Assembly (NCBI GenBank): GCA_038501625.1
Contig: JAZAYU010000087.1
Span: 1,232,001 to 1,296,000 of the forward strand
Source: Corbicula japonica
Lineage: Eukaryota > Mollusca > Bivalvia > Venerida > Cyrenidae
DNA: 64,000 bases
Direction of reading: 5' to 3'
In this document: positions 19,001-31,000 of the stretch, one piece after another
Numbering within the stretch: position 1 is the stretch's first letter
Layout: each line of letters begins with the position of its first letter
Position numbers and translations under genes: made by a program
The notes under the pieces: generated by a model
The model's database searches: none
What the model was told of the DNA's origin: nothing
The model's input: only the letters and a program-made list of their open reading frames with translations

Positions 19001-21160
19001 TGCACTATTATTACAACAACAAGACCATGGAAATTTGATGTTTTAAGATTGCCTTCAACCAAAGTCGACCAACACATTGAAATCAAAGAACTTGATAGCA
19101 GATCAACAGCATTACTAGAAAGAAATATCTTAAATTTACTACAAGAGCCGTCAGCTTCTCTAGAAGCTCACAAGTCCGTTGACGAATTCCATGATATAGT
19201 TGTGTCGTTTAAACTTCAAGATATTTGTAAAATACCATATGTGAATTCACAAATAATGTGCTTATGGTTTGAAGGAGAAGAACTGGGGCGGTCAAAGTGC
19301 GAGATTTTCACAAACGTTATTGAAATTACGCTTGAGCGAGGGGTTCAGAAACATGGCAATCAGGATCCATACACAGTAACGCAGATAAAACAAAGTGATA
19401 TACCCGAATATATGATTTCTAAACCGCAATGTTGCGAACATTCCATGTTGCTGTTTCGGGTAGGCGAATTAGCATTTCATACACTCTTAACAAAGAGTGA
19501 TGAATCAACATTAATCTTTGACAAATCAGTAGCATTGAAGCACCTTAAATCTGAACGCGCACTGACATTCTGTCTCCTAACAGGTCTTTTATCTCAAAGT
19601 AAAGGTTACGGAAGTGTATCTCGTAAGCACAGCAATGTCACTTTCCAGCACAAGACTTTACATGAATACTTTGCCGCGTTGTATCTGCAGAAAGAATCAG
19701 ATGATAGTGAAGCGATCAAATCATTTTTGGGAAAATGTTCATCTTTGACTGAAATTTTGGAAATGTCCAATATCATTATTTTTCTATGTGGACTCCGTCC
19801 AACGTTGTATTGCACTTTATTTGAACATTTAGTAAAGATTGTTTCTGTTGATGAAATTACAGCAATACACAGAACTCAGATGGTTTGGCATAGAACTAGG
19901 GTAAAATACTATCAAGCAATGTTCAATTACCAATCAATGCAGCTTGATTGCATGCAAGAAATAAAAAGACACGTGAATAGCAACTTAAATGTGCATTTAG
20001 AGGACATTATAATTAACAAACGATCAAAATCTGGAGCATGCATTTCTAGACTTCAAGATACACTTTTCAACAGTCAGTATACAATTAAAACACTGTGTTT
20101 GAGAGACTGTGAAATAAGTGAAGCGCGAAGCATCATGCAATCGCTAAATCTTCTCTCTCTTAGGTCGTTGGAGAAATTGGAGCTTTGGATTGACTATGAT
20201 CAGCAACAAAATGCGGAACAACTTTTGTCAGATAACTCTAAATCGTTGAAAGTTGTCGATATCAGGTTTCATAATTTCGATTATTTTCCCGAGGAAACTG
20301 CTAATGTTTCACCAAGAAACTTTCAGATTCACCTCACAAACATGGACTTCCTACAGACCTTCTGCCTGGAGTTCTGTTTTTTTGCACATGACACACTGGA
20401 ACACATAGCAAACGAACTTTCGCGTCGAAATACAATCAGACAAATTGGCATGGGATATAATCAATGTTCGGACCATGGTCCAGAATGCAATGGTGTTAAC
20501 CTAGATTTGGTAAAAAACAAAACCTTGCAGTGTCTTTATCTTGTCGAAGTGCCGATATCACATCTGAATGTGAATATAAAATCCCTCGAACAGTGTGAAC
20601 TCGGAGGTCTTCCATCTGCTGTTGTTTCTTCGTGGCTTCAGGATCTCCCTCAAGCAGAAAATTTAAAGATTCTCTCGTGTGCAGAATTTTATGGTAAAGA
20701 TGTAGTTCGTATTATGGAAGCAATACCAAAGGTATTGAATCTAGAGTCTCTTTTCATTTGTTCTTCAGACATTGGTTATTTTCGATTATCTCTCCCGCTC
20801 GAAATGGATAGACTTGATCAAGTTTGGCTGTATCAAGTTCAAATTCCGATCGTGACATTCAGAGATCTTGTTAACAATCTTAGTAATCTTTCACAACCCA
20901 TCACTGTTCTTATGACAAATTGTAGAGTTACTCCAGCTAAGGAGTTCGAAACTGCGAGAAAACATATGATAAGGTCAGACAAGTTCCGTGTAATTTTAGA
21001 TGGAAACAACAACACTGAATTTAAGTTTCAAACTGTAAAAACTACTGAGATCCTAATGACGGATTGTAGAGTTACTCCAACTTTTCAAACTACTAAACAA
21101 CTGAAAGACATAAACGGACCTGTTGTGAATATAGACAAGAAACAATGTATAATACTGTAG
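15447..21160 (+). CDS. NLR-like protein: CXorf38-like domain, coiled coil, NACHT ATPase, LRR, C-terminal CaaX
   Basis: Four coding exons joined as 15447-16013, 16298-16456, 17095-17665 and 18384-21160 give 1357 codons. All junctions are GT-AG, with phases 0, 0 and 1 that keep one open frame. Order of parts: CXorf38/DUF4559-like N-terminus (aa 1-242, with a Cys/His cluster near aa 69-115), helical charged coiled coil (about 267-415), NACHT with P-loop ANAGEGKT (514-521) and Walker B LVVLDGLDEW (606-615), NLR-type winged-helix motif FQHKTLHEYFAALYL (853-867), irregular leucine-rich repeats from about aa 1000, then C-terminal CIIL. The ATG at 15447 has G at -3 and +4 and places the Asn-Trp motif (aa 16-17) at the same distance from the start as I recall for human CXorf38. 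The frame is, however, open back to an acceptor at 15390, so an upstream coding exon is possible. Known family role: NACHT proteins are ATP-dependent oligomerising switches, often in innate sensing. The ligand is unknown. No other gene copy is seen nearby. Confidence 0.88.
16298..16456 (+). CDS. Exon 2 of NLR-like gene: HEPN-like helical segment
   Basis: Encodes aa 190-242 between acceptor tctttttag (16297) and donor CTA|GTAAGC (16456/16457); length 159 nt, phase 0 in and out. It begins AREIGRAVRHS, the position where CXorf38 and DZIP3-type HEPN relatives carry the R-x4-6-H motif, followed by an amphipathic helix rich in Asp, Leu and Ile (ELINCIDDLTNLLTD). The segment would complete the CXorf38-like domain begun in exon 1. 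The HEPN assignment is by resemblance only. Confidence 0.8.
17095..17665 (+). CDS. Exon 3 of NLR-like gene: coiled-coil linker
   Basis: Encodes aa 242-432 plus the first base of codon 433, between acceptor ttattttgacag (17094) and donor TTGG|GTAAAA (17665/17666). The first 20 residues (LRTNKLTIHANDITEILDDY) close the previous domain. From about aa 267 to 415 the sequence is long, charged and free of Pro and Gly stretches (KRCELVQEMEVIRLKN, QKAIETKCNTIFQKLETKEHD, ALRKLEEDRNNALYDVNQQH), which is typical of a coiled coil that could mediate self-association. No enzymatic motif is seen. Confidence 0.82.
17763..17815 (+). repeat. tRNA-like SINE remnant in intron 3
   Basis: 'ggtgtcggtgcgagttcgct' followed by 'cccagctatggcac' resembles the box B region of the SINE heads at 40001-40095 and 52316-52400. 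Box A is not preserved. Confidence 0.35.
18384..21160 (+). CDS. Exon 4 of NLR-like gene: NACHT ATPase plus LRR region and CaaX end
   Basis: A single 2777-nt exon after acceptor tgtctttttcag (18383) encodes aa 433-1357. The NACHT core shows P-loop ANAGEGKT (Lys520), the segment FEFVFLISLRDVNRSL, Walker B with Asp610, Asp613 and Glu614, and a sensor-1-like ITTTRPW (aa 642-648). KIPYVNSQIMCLWFEG and FQHKTLHEYFAALYLQ are typical of the helical and winged-helix parts of NLRs. From about aa 1000 onward leucine-rich segments such as IKTLCLRDCEISEA and SLKVVDIRFHNF suggest irregular LRRs. The end carries a 48-residue duplication (aa 1274 and 1322 starts, sharing LMT[ND]CRVTP) and KKQCIIL before the TAG. 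NACHT and LRR in one uninterrupted exon is a common layout in expanded invertebrate NLR families. Confidence 0.88.
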
Positions 21161-21540
21161 TGACATTCTTGATTTTTGAAAGCATGTACGGCCAACGCCT
21201 ACGTTAAAAAACGCTGACATGACAATGCGTTTCGTATTTATTGTCATTTTAAACAACTACGTTAATATACTTTTATAAAATGTTGGACAAAAAGAAATAA
21301 GTCTTATGTATATATATACTTTCTTTTTAATGTTATTTATATTGACATTTTTTACTTAGCAAACAGAATAGAACAACTTTTTACAGACCTGCCAAGGAGG
21401 ACTTGACAATTCGTCAAGATTTTTTTACCTATTTTGTCAATCATGTTATCTAATCAATATTTAACATGTACGAGGGCTGTCCCAAAATATTGTGTAGTTT
21501 GTTAATTGTTCCGATAATAATTAAATTATAAAGTTCAACA
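21161..21540 (+). other. 3' flank of the NLR-like gene
   Basis: AT-rich. A possible poly(A) signal ATTAAA is at 21520-21525; no closer canonical AATAAA was found after the stop. A small inverted repeat 'cttgac-aattc-gtcaag' lies near 21402. Confidence 0.3.
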
Positions 21541-21580
21541 CCCCCCCCCCCCAAAAAAAAAAAAACAAACAAAAAAACAG
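21540..21580. repeat. Poly-C/poly-A low-complexity tract
   Basis: A run of about 12 C is followed by an A-rich run with interspersed C. Confidence 0.9.
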
Positions 21581-24500
21581 GTGTCTATAATTATATTTGC
21601 TATATAATTGCAAAGTTCTGCAGCAATGAATTGTTAAGAGATTTTTTTCAGGACCGTCTGCTGTCTATTGGTCTGCATCAAAATCTACTACAGTTTTACA
21701 GTTGTCAGTTTTGTTTTATTCAAAATCTTAAACAAACATCATTTACAAAAAAAATGAATCTTATCAATCCCATAAGGTTGTTAAATTACGTGACGTTGCT
21801 GAGATGTCGGCCGTGACGCATTACCTTGTGTCATACAAATAAGTGTAAAAATCATAAATATTAACGCTGATTCATTCCGTGTTCAGGTCTAAGTTCAGAA
21901 AAGATATCTTTATATGCCTATCATATTCAATATAAATGTACCCTACTCCCTTTTGCCAGCATACGTTTTATACGCTTATTTGTGACAACCCTCGTATGTT
22001 CCACATTTAGAGTTTAAATCGGTTTCAGTATACTTTTATGTAGACTACAAGAAAACATTAAAACAACATACGTACTTACTTATGTTTTGTTTCCGAGCTT
22101 CAGTATTTACTAAATCTCTTATAATTTGTTGGTAAGTATAGTTCTCATCATCACAAAGAAACATCAAACTAAACCTCGTTATGTTTATGTCTTTATGACA
22201 TCAAGCTGTTTAATCTCATTGAAAATCACAAAAAATCGAATAGCACGAACTATTTGTTTTAAGGACTATGTAATTGTCGAAATAAGAAAATGTTACTGTT
22301 GGCACCAATGCATAAAATCTTGAGATATAAACGGGCATTGTTGAAAAATGTTATAATATTTTATAAATCTCCCTGCCGGTAATCTTTAAGCATAGGCATA
22401 TTAGCATTGGTGTAGCACATGTCATGTGAATACAGAAATAAATATGCAATTTTCTGTGCAAGTTTCCTTTTACTCTGACCAATATTTTATAAAAGTAAAA
22501 GCATAGTACTTGAAATGCCACGATATTACTGTAGATGCACTGAGTCTTATATTTAAATATATATTTGAAATATCTTATATCCCATAAACGAACCCACTAA
22601 ACTGCAAGAAAAACTAGGGCGTCCATCATTGTTTTGACACCGACGAAAATAATCGCGTTCTTGGATGTTAATACAACATGACATCCCCAAAAACACAATC
22701 CATCATAAAGAACAATGGTTAAAATTTTGTTCCCTACCAATCGATCGTCTTGATCTTTCGTCGATCATTCATAATCTGCCTTTAATTTCAGATGTGTAAA
22801 TAAAATATTTTCATCAACACAGCTTTGCGGAAATAAGGGACTAATCACCAATATTTGTGTTAATGCGCGAAACGAACTTCATTAAAAATATCGCATTTTT
22901 TGGCGAACTTACTGATAACTTATGGATTTCTAATATTAACTATATTTTTTCTGTCAGTCGTTTTGATTGTTTATGTTTTATTTATGTAATTGTGAAATAT
23001 TTTGTTGCCAGGTGCGAACTATTTTCTTCAGTGTTATTCCCCTTTGACTTCCGTTTTTTTGAACATCCGGTCGTGGAAGTAAACTGAAAGTAGGAAAAAA
23101 AGGCTGTTTTTAAGCTTTAGGTGAGTTTATTGTTGCAATGAAAGTTTGTTTATGTAATAAATGCACATTTCTTTGCAAATACCGTGCGATCGTGTACGTC
23201 AACATAGTTTATTTCCATTTTCTAGTGAGGGTCACCGTTGTTTACATTCTTAGTGTACACAAAAATTACCCACGATTTTCTCGTGATATGAAAGTACGGT
23301 GTCCGTGAAAGGACCACGTTTAATATGATTATACTTCGATTGAGCTCCGTGTTTCCATTTCAAGCAATAATCACATACGCTTGTGATTATGTATAATTAA
23401 TTAAATTATGTCATAAAGATTACACATTTAAAAATAGGATGCTAGTAATTTTTATTCATTAAAGTATTTGACCTACAAACATCTTTGTAGGCACTATTCA
23501 TGATATAAAAAAAGGACAAGACCATTCACCCAATCAAGTTTACCATGTGCTTTACGAAGGGGAGTACTGTTCATATGAAGTGGAAAATCTTTATTTGACA
23601 AAACTTAATTAAGAATCCTATCCCATGATTGCCATAGGCTTTTTATGTTATGAAATAATTGCAACTTCATAACTCTTGTAATTCAAAAACTTGCAGTTAA
23701 GTCGCATATTGTTTTGCTTATTGCAGCGTATCAAAAACAAAATCAATGTCATGTTACGGTTTTTTACAACATTTAATACTACAGAAATACGTTTTCACTA
23801 TTCAGGCAATACAATTAATGGTATCGTTACTAGCACAGTTACTACCTTTTTGTTTTATTATATAAGCATAACCACATGCTACAGCTTGAATATGTTTTTT
23901 ATTTGGATTATCGTATCTTATTTATGCAGCTCATGATATAAAATTGAGACAGAACATTATCAGTTATCACAAACTTTCAGTATAAACTTTAAATTTAAAT
24001 TACTATCTTTAATGTTTAGTGTACTTTGCATTACCTGTGTCCAGTATTGACACCATACTTACTGTTTGCACTACTTTCTTGTGTAAAGTTGTAAATGGTG
24101 GATTTCTGAATTTTAGTAAACATGGATATTTTAATGGGGGGATTTCAGTCAAGATAAGAATTAAATTAAAATTTTAACTGTTAGTGCATCTGTTAGGAGG
24201 TCTGCACTGTCTTACTTTCATATTTATTTTTAATTGCTTTTTTGTAGAATATATGAAAACTTGCATGGAAAATAACAGTGACTAAAGTCCTTTTTTCATA
24301 AAATAAATAGATTTTGTTAATCTTTTTTCTCATTTCTTTGTAGCACTTACTCTTTTCTTTTATTTTGACATAAGGAAAAGCTCAAATTACTATAAATTAC
24401 TGATAATTTTCATTTTTTATAACCAGACTTATCTTGAAGCCATGATGAGAATTCATGAATAACATAGTCCTTAAACGTCCGTAAACGTCCTTCGTCTGAA

Positions 24501-24725
24501 AATTGATTCCACATAGATTCAATATATTTTTCATAGATTTGTTTCCATCATCCTTTGCCAATGACATAACATATATATGTACATATATGCACATGTACTG
24601 AATATTATTCCAAAATAAACTTCGTGTGATGTTCAAACTGTAAAATAAACTATTGATTGAGTTTCGTTTTTAGATGCTCCAGGAATCTATTGCCAAACAT
24701 AAATAGAAAATTAAAACATAATGTT
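21581..24725. other. Non-coding AT-rich stretch
   Basis: Only short, low-complexity open frames; no splice-consistent coding exon, RNA gene or TIR element recognised. Confidence 0.45.
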
Positions 24726-24727
24726 GT

Positions 24728-24925
24728 TAATTTAGACATTTTTTCGGCGTAGATGTCTAAGCTCACTTTTGTCCTCATTTATTAACCAATGAAGTGTTGT
24801 AAATAATATTCGTATTCTATTATTATGCAACGGGAAAATGAAATTAACTTTTTCGATTGGTAGCTATTTACACCAGAGAGGCATCTAGTAGGGTGGAGTG
24901 GTATCTAGTGGGATTTTTAAACAAT
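24728..24925. repeat. Dispersed repeat C (copies at 40588-40780 and 53400-53520)
   Basis: Shares 'gatgtctaagctcacttttg', 'accaatgaagtgttgtaaat', 'ttattatgcaacgggaaaat', 'tttcgattggtagctattta' and 'aggcatctagtagggtggag' with 40588-40780. The 53.4-kb copy retains only the middle. Confidence 0.75.
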
Positions 24926-26080
24926 TAGTTTACTCTGTTAGAAACGATTATTCTTGTGACGTTTAGATCTTTGCTATTCTGTTAAGTCGAAAGATGTTGA
25001 AATGAGGCACACTCAGTAATCGTCATTGGTTAGGTTTATTTGTAAAAAACAATACAGTCACTATTTATCAATCTATCCAAAATGAAAGTGAAAGTAAGTG
25101 AAACTGCCTATAATATGCTACGCGATATAAACAATGAGTTCGCTATTTAAAATCTTCTCTAAATTTATTTTATTCTGTCAGCAATTGACATACATATAAT
25201 ACATTATGTTAGAAGAATAAACAAACTCAAGACCCTTTGCAATACGTTTCTTATATAAAATTCATTCTTTATCAGGACTGAGGATTGTACGATGTGCTTT
25301 CTTGTCTTAAATCTGGCAACTACGAGTAATATGTTACGAGAAAAAAAAACATGTTTTCAGGAGATGATTTTTATAAGATTGCTATTAAAGCATATAGCTG
25401 TCATAGAGTAGAAAGTTGCGGTATATATTCTAGAATTGATTCATATTCCTAAGAAATTCTCTTTAATTTGATAAAGAAAACAATTATAATTCCTTATTAC
25501 TAAGCTTGACATTCCCGATCCTTGTTTAATTTAAAAACACATTTTGTACACTGCAGGTATCATAGTATCTTTAAAGTTTCAAAAAAGTCTAATAGTTTTT
25601 GCATTATTTTTATCACCAGGCTTCTTCAAGGATGCTTTTGCAAGAATATGGTATAGCAATTTATGTTTTTAATTTCAATTAACTAATAAAGTAAATATTT
25701 CATTATAAAATAATATTTCAAATTAGTTAATAAATTTATTGTTATCTTTGTTGTAATGTATATTCAAACAACATTAATTAAGAAATTGCACAAATTGTAG
25801 GCCTAATTTGATTTATTTTAAGAGAACAATTAAATTGATGAAAGGGAACTTCTTTTTCAGTTTTTTTTGTATGGACTTATTTTTGAAACTTATCGTATTA
25901 TCAAATTTGATCTCCATTCCATTCTTCTCATTGGCTTTATAAAAATGTGTTTGCATTTCCTGATATGTGATTTTATCCTTATTCAAATAAAATGCAGCCA
26001 CCGTATGCTTTTCAATCAAGAGACAAATGTGATTAGCAATGGGGAAATAACACGCACACACTATTTTGATTAAAATTAAC
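24926..26080. other. Non-coding AT-rich stretch
   Basis: Nothing classifiable; open frames are short and on both strands. Confidence 0.4.
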
Positions 26081-26082
26081 AT

Positions 26083-26190
26083 AGGGCTACCGTTTTTGAC
26101 CGGTCAGCGACACTAAGGCCATTTGGTAATGAAATGCAATCAACGAGTCAGCAAATTTAAGTTAACCCTAACCGACATTTCAAAACAGTG
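26083..26190. repeat. Dispersed repeat D (second copy at 29350-29460)
   Basis: Both contain 'gtttttgaccggtca' followed by 'gacac' and A-rich sequence with 'aatgcaat' or 'aatgcatt'. Confidence 0.4.
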
Positions 26191-26499
26191 AAATAAATCA
26201 ACATTAAAGGCTATTAAGGCATTGAAATAAGCATCAAACCTGATCTTTATTTTCCATCATAAATTCAAAGAGATAAATGAAAAGCAACTTTTTACAACGT
26301 CGTTTTGTACATACTTTACAAATCGATATACATCGAAAATGTAGGTAAGAACATAACATTAATTTGTCATCAGAAACATTCATAAGTACAAATAATGAAC
26401 ATTTCAGAAGTTAAATTTTAGGAAAATTGACCCACAGATCACGTTTTTTTTCAAACTTAAGGTCTGTCAGAAATATCTTTTATTTTACGTAGTTTATAA

Positions 26500-26613
<114 letters not shown>

Positions 26614-26634
26614 TGAGCTTATTATTACGGCAAA

Positions 26635-27030
26635 ATTAAGATAGATAGATAGATTTATTTCGGCATAGGAAACATACAATGGTTTACATAATTTTTATAC
26701 ATATGAACAATAAAAATAAATATTACCAACTAAAATATTCTGAATATGATAAAGAATCATTCGATAATAAATCATAACACGCGTATAAAATACATGAACA
26801 GGAGATCGAATACCACAACAAATTTTTATTAAATATTGCTTGCTTGGTTTGACTCAGGTCACTGACGGAAATACCCATGCTGTCCAGACCCTGCACTTCA
26901 TATGCACACTGATAAACAGTCATTTCTTTTATCAATTGAAACTTAGATGCGTTTTCCATTCTAAGAATAGCTGCATATTGTCCCCAGATAAAACATACAG
27001 GCATTCTTAGCGTGGAACTAAAAAGAATGA
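26635..27030 (-). mobile_element. Possible LINE 3' end
   Basis: On the minus strand the sequence ends 'cctatgccgaaataaatcta' followed by tctatctatc, a short-microsatellite tail like those of RTE-type LINEs. Upstream is a 93-codon frame (26723-27004) containing CFIWGQYAAILRMENASKF. I cannot match that frame to a reverse transcriptase, so the LINE call rests on the tail. Confidence 0.35.
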
Positions 27031-27234
27031 CATTTTAAGATGGGATCAGAGAAAACAGTATCCAGGAAGTAAATTTGTATGCAATATCCAAGCTAAACTT
27101 GCTTTAAACCCGGTTCAATGGCGTTCATCTTTACACTTGCCCACCAAGTTTTAAGTAAAATGGGTCTTACAGTCACGAGTGAGTCGGAATTGTAACGCAT
27201 GTATTTTATAACAAATATTGCAAAAAGTACAAGA

Positions 27235-27490
27235 CTTGCGTTAATCTGCTAGGAAAGATCTTGAGATACACTAGAATCGTCAAAGATTATCACATGGCAT
27301 CAGTCTTATTTCTTTGACATAATTCATCAAAACATCAAACTGCTCTATAGAAACAAATCGTGCAGATATTCAAATCTGATTCTTCAATGCATTACCTAGG
27401 GCTTCACTTTTCATCTAGCCTAACATTTTTCTGCAAACAGATGTTTTCAATTATCACATCGATTTCTCCCATAGATTTACAATATTTGCT
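27235..27490. repeat. Segmental block copy (partner at 34415-34690)
   Basis: Shares 'gatacactagaatcgtcaa', 'catctagcctaacatttttc' and 'aacagatgttttcaattatcac', in order, with 34415-34690. Confidence 0.6.
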
Positions 27491-27589
27491 TAAGATCTGC
27501 ACCAACAGTTGAAACTTAACGACTGTACTTTTTCAGAAATAAGAATTGTTACTTTTAAAAGTAAAACTCACTAGAAAAATCTGTAAAAT

Positions 27590-27860
27590 ACATGTTTAGA
27601 AAATACAGCCCTAACAAAAATGCTAAGAAAGAGGCAAAGAGAGAACAGATTTCATTAATTTTACTTATTGCCAAATAGATATCATAAACATTAATAGAAA
27701 AGAGAACCAGCACGGTTATCTCAGCAGAGTGGCCAGCGGCAAAATGGGTTCGCCACTTAAGATGTGTTAACTAGAGTCTAAGAAGTATCATCCTCTCATT
27801 TGCCTTGATAGGTTCTCTTGCCCTTCTGCTTGACATTGATATTAGCTTCTTAAAACTTCT
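27590..27860 (+). mobile_element. Family B dispersed element, diverged copy
   Basis: 'aaatacagccctaacaaaaatg', then 'aaagagaaccagcacggtta', 'gtggccagcggcaaaatggg' and 'tttgccttgataggttctct' follow the order of 32968-33265 with many substitutions. Confidence 0.45.
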
Positions 27861-30170
27861 TATGTTCTATATGTTTTTGTGCTTTTGCATGCAAAACAAA
27901 TATTACAATTTGCCATGATTAATTAACTCCCACCCACTAATAATTGACAACGTTACATGCCAGATCAGGTAGCGTAAGTCACGATGAATCAAAGTTGATA
28001 TCTTGTGATGACACTTTGCACAAGATAATACTACAAGCAATTAACAGGTTGTTAAATTGGCCGAAACGTTGTGGAGGTATGATATAAGTGTCACCACATC
28101 ACGTTGCATCAGATATTTGCTGTCAAATCTTTCCACCATGGAATCCAGGACAAAGATTTTTCCTATGGTTTTCGCCACACATTTGTTGCATCTTGCATTG
28201 TCATCTCTCTGTTATAATTTCAACAACTATAATATATTAAAACATTCTACCTTTATATTAATGGTTAATTTAGACAGATATTTGTTTTAATTTTAGACAG
28301 AGAAATTAGCTATAATTAAAATATTAATAATATTTATTCCTTATCAATTATTGATATTTTCCTGTATGTTTGTATATTGTGCAGACTTGTTGTTACATTA
28401 ACAATTATAGAACGCCAATGGCGGAAACGTCCAAACAAAAAGTTGTTGTTTAACTAATATTTATGTAATTATTTATTTAAAGAAATAAAAGATTGAAAAT
28501 GTGCATTTTCTAAAAAAAAAACGTTTATTAATTTTTTTGTATTGTGAATTAGTTGTTGGAAATTCTCTTCGTTTGCTTAAGGCTTCATTATAACCGTTGC
28601 CCGGAAATCTAAGTAAATGAAACTAAAACATACAATTCTATAGCTACATGTAAGCACAAAAGCAGCCAAGACAATATGCGATGCAAAATTATTCGTATCC
28701 ACTTCACGTAGAACGTCTGCGGCTGCATTGAATGCAAGTGAGACGCGACTAATATGCAAATCTAATAATGTCGTCAGGACAATAATAAATTTTGTCAAAC
28801 GAGCAATGAGATTCCACGTGAATGAATACTTCCTTCAAATTATCTATGATCTGTCAAATGAAGTGGCATCCCGCTTTGCCAAATTTCAAAACCGCTCTAC
28901 GTCAAAAGATTAATTAACATATAGTTATCTTAGTGCAAAAACAGTCTAAGTACCATTGAAATATGAAGGAGATTTTGCGTGTTTGCGCTAAGGCGACGAT
29001 ATAAATTATATTATTAATTAGTGCATGAGGAATATTTGTCTTTAATAAAAAAAATAATAATGATTAAATGTATTTATATCGGAAACAGGGCTGTGATCCG
29101 CTGTTTTCTTTCTGCATCAAATAATTCGACGATATTGGATATTTCAATAATTTTTTAAAAGAAAATATCTAAGTGCAATTTATAAATCATTCATAAACAT
29201 TATGAAATGTTTCCCAGGCTAAGGTTAACTCGTCCAAGGAGTCAGGAAAATGGCAAATGGACCGAAAACAAATTTATTCAACAATTAAGAGACATATCTG
29301 ATTGACGAAGTGACAAGCACAAGCAATCACCAATTTAAATTTAAAATATGTAGAACTTCTGTTTTTGACCGGTCAAAGACACGAACGCAAATAAGAGGTT
29401 AAAATGCATTGTAAGGGTCAAACCCAATGCGCTTCAACTAATGTGTTAATTTAATTCTAACTTCTGAATTCGCCATAGTGTGTCGATTTACATGTAAACA
29501 TGAACTAGATCCAGTATCATAAAACAAATAAGTTGGTTACATTTCTGAACACTCAGTATCTTTCAAACCTACGACCGACTCTGTGATCATATACAGCTTA
29601 GATCAGTTTTATTTGTGCAAAATATGTCGAATGTTGCAATGAATGGACGATATACATTGCCTTCCTACTCTTGTGAGATAGTTGGAGACTGATACTATGG
29701 GTAAACATTAGCGTTATCACTGTGAACAAAATTCAAAAATACCATAATTACCCTAAGTCTTAGGACAGATGTATTATAATATTCGGCCACCTTCTTCACG
29801 AAATTAATAAGTTTTAGCCTCCCTTTATTATGAGGCACTTTAAGGATTTGTATTTTTCATATGTTTATCGACACTTTCAGAAACAGTATTTTTTGTCCCT
29901 AAGTTTTGAGACACAAAATATTTTTATTATAATTATGTTTAACTGTCCAATGTCCTAGGGTGATTATTGTAATAAAAAAAGTATTGACATCGTTGATGAT
30001 TTCGAATGAAGACGATGGTATTTATAAGATCCCTTTTTATGGCGTTTACTCGGCAAGTAGATTATACATTCCAGATATATCCTATAATTATATTGGATTT
30101 CAACATCAACTAAAATAATTCAACTTCAAGAAAATATTTAGAACATAGTCTAAATTAAAGCCATTTCATT
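27861..30170. other. Non-coding AT-rich stretch
   Basis: No supported gene. It includes dispersed repeat D near 29350-29460. Other open frames are short and unsupported. Confidence 0.4.
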
Positions 30171-30179
30171 CCTGAAGAG

Positions 30180-30425
30180 AAATGTAAAACACGGCCTCTC
30201 CACACTGTCTAACAATTAAGAAGATTAATACGGTGGTGATTTATAGTAGGATTTAGTTTTTAAAAAGAAGACACCATAAACACGTAACGAAAATGAGAAC
30301 CCAGGGACTACCAACTTGGAGCTTTCAGTGGCAAAGCATTTTGCCATGGGTGAATGTGGTAAAGCAAGTTTCTTGAGTGTTCCAACCTCACTCCCATTTT
30401 CTCTTGATGCAGAATATGCTTATAA
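30180..30425 (+). mobile_element. Family B dispersed element, diverged copy
   Basis: 'aaaacacggcctctccacac', 'aaaatgagaacccagggact', 'cagtggcaaagcattttgcc' and 'gttccaacctcactcccatt' match 32968-33265 in order. Confidence 0.6.
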
Positions 30426-30597
30426 ATGACTGACGGGTGGCAATGGTTATACGTTAGGATCCTTCGGCAGAATCAACTTCAAATAAGCATACATGTACCA
30501 TTATAGTTTTTTGCCAGCAACACCAAAAGTACTCGACCAAGAATTAATTCTTACTAATTAAGAGATTATCCCAGATTTGTGATATAGAAAATTTTTA

Positions 30598-31000
30598 TTC
30601 AAAAGTAGTACACCACATGCTTTATCTTGTACCAGTATATCTTCTTACTTGTTTTCGTATGATATTCCAACAGCTTCTTGTGATGAACTGCACAAATTGA
30701 ATCTTCAAATGATTGAATTAAACTCCTTCCTTACACCTAATCCAGTTTAAACGCATGTTAATACCAAATCATATTTTGTAACATTACAACACACTTCATT
30801 CAAGTCGAATTTGCAGCTAAAACCATGAGTGAATTTGGAAATCCGGAGACAAACATAAAACAATTTTTTTGCATTGACTTGTTTACTTCCTGTTACGTAA
30901 TCTAAATTCTAAAAATCATAAAACATGTGAATTTTAAATTAGAATCTTCCATACGCGATATATTTTAAGTTAAACAATGGCAAGTAATCCAAGATAGTGA
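30598..31000. repeat. Segmental block copy (partner at 36255-36660)
   Basis: Shares 'acatgctttatcttg', 'cttacttgttttcgtatgat', 'attccaacagcttcttgtga' and 'cctaatccagttt', then an 'ataagcgatatattt'-like block, with 36255-36660. Confidence 0.65.

Noticed and set aside
23691..23936. Possible membrane protein frame
   Set aside because: Phe/Ile/Tyr-rich because of AT-rich DNA; no start context or homologous feature.
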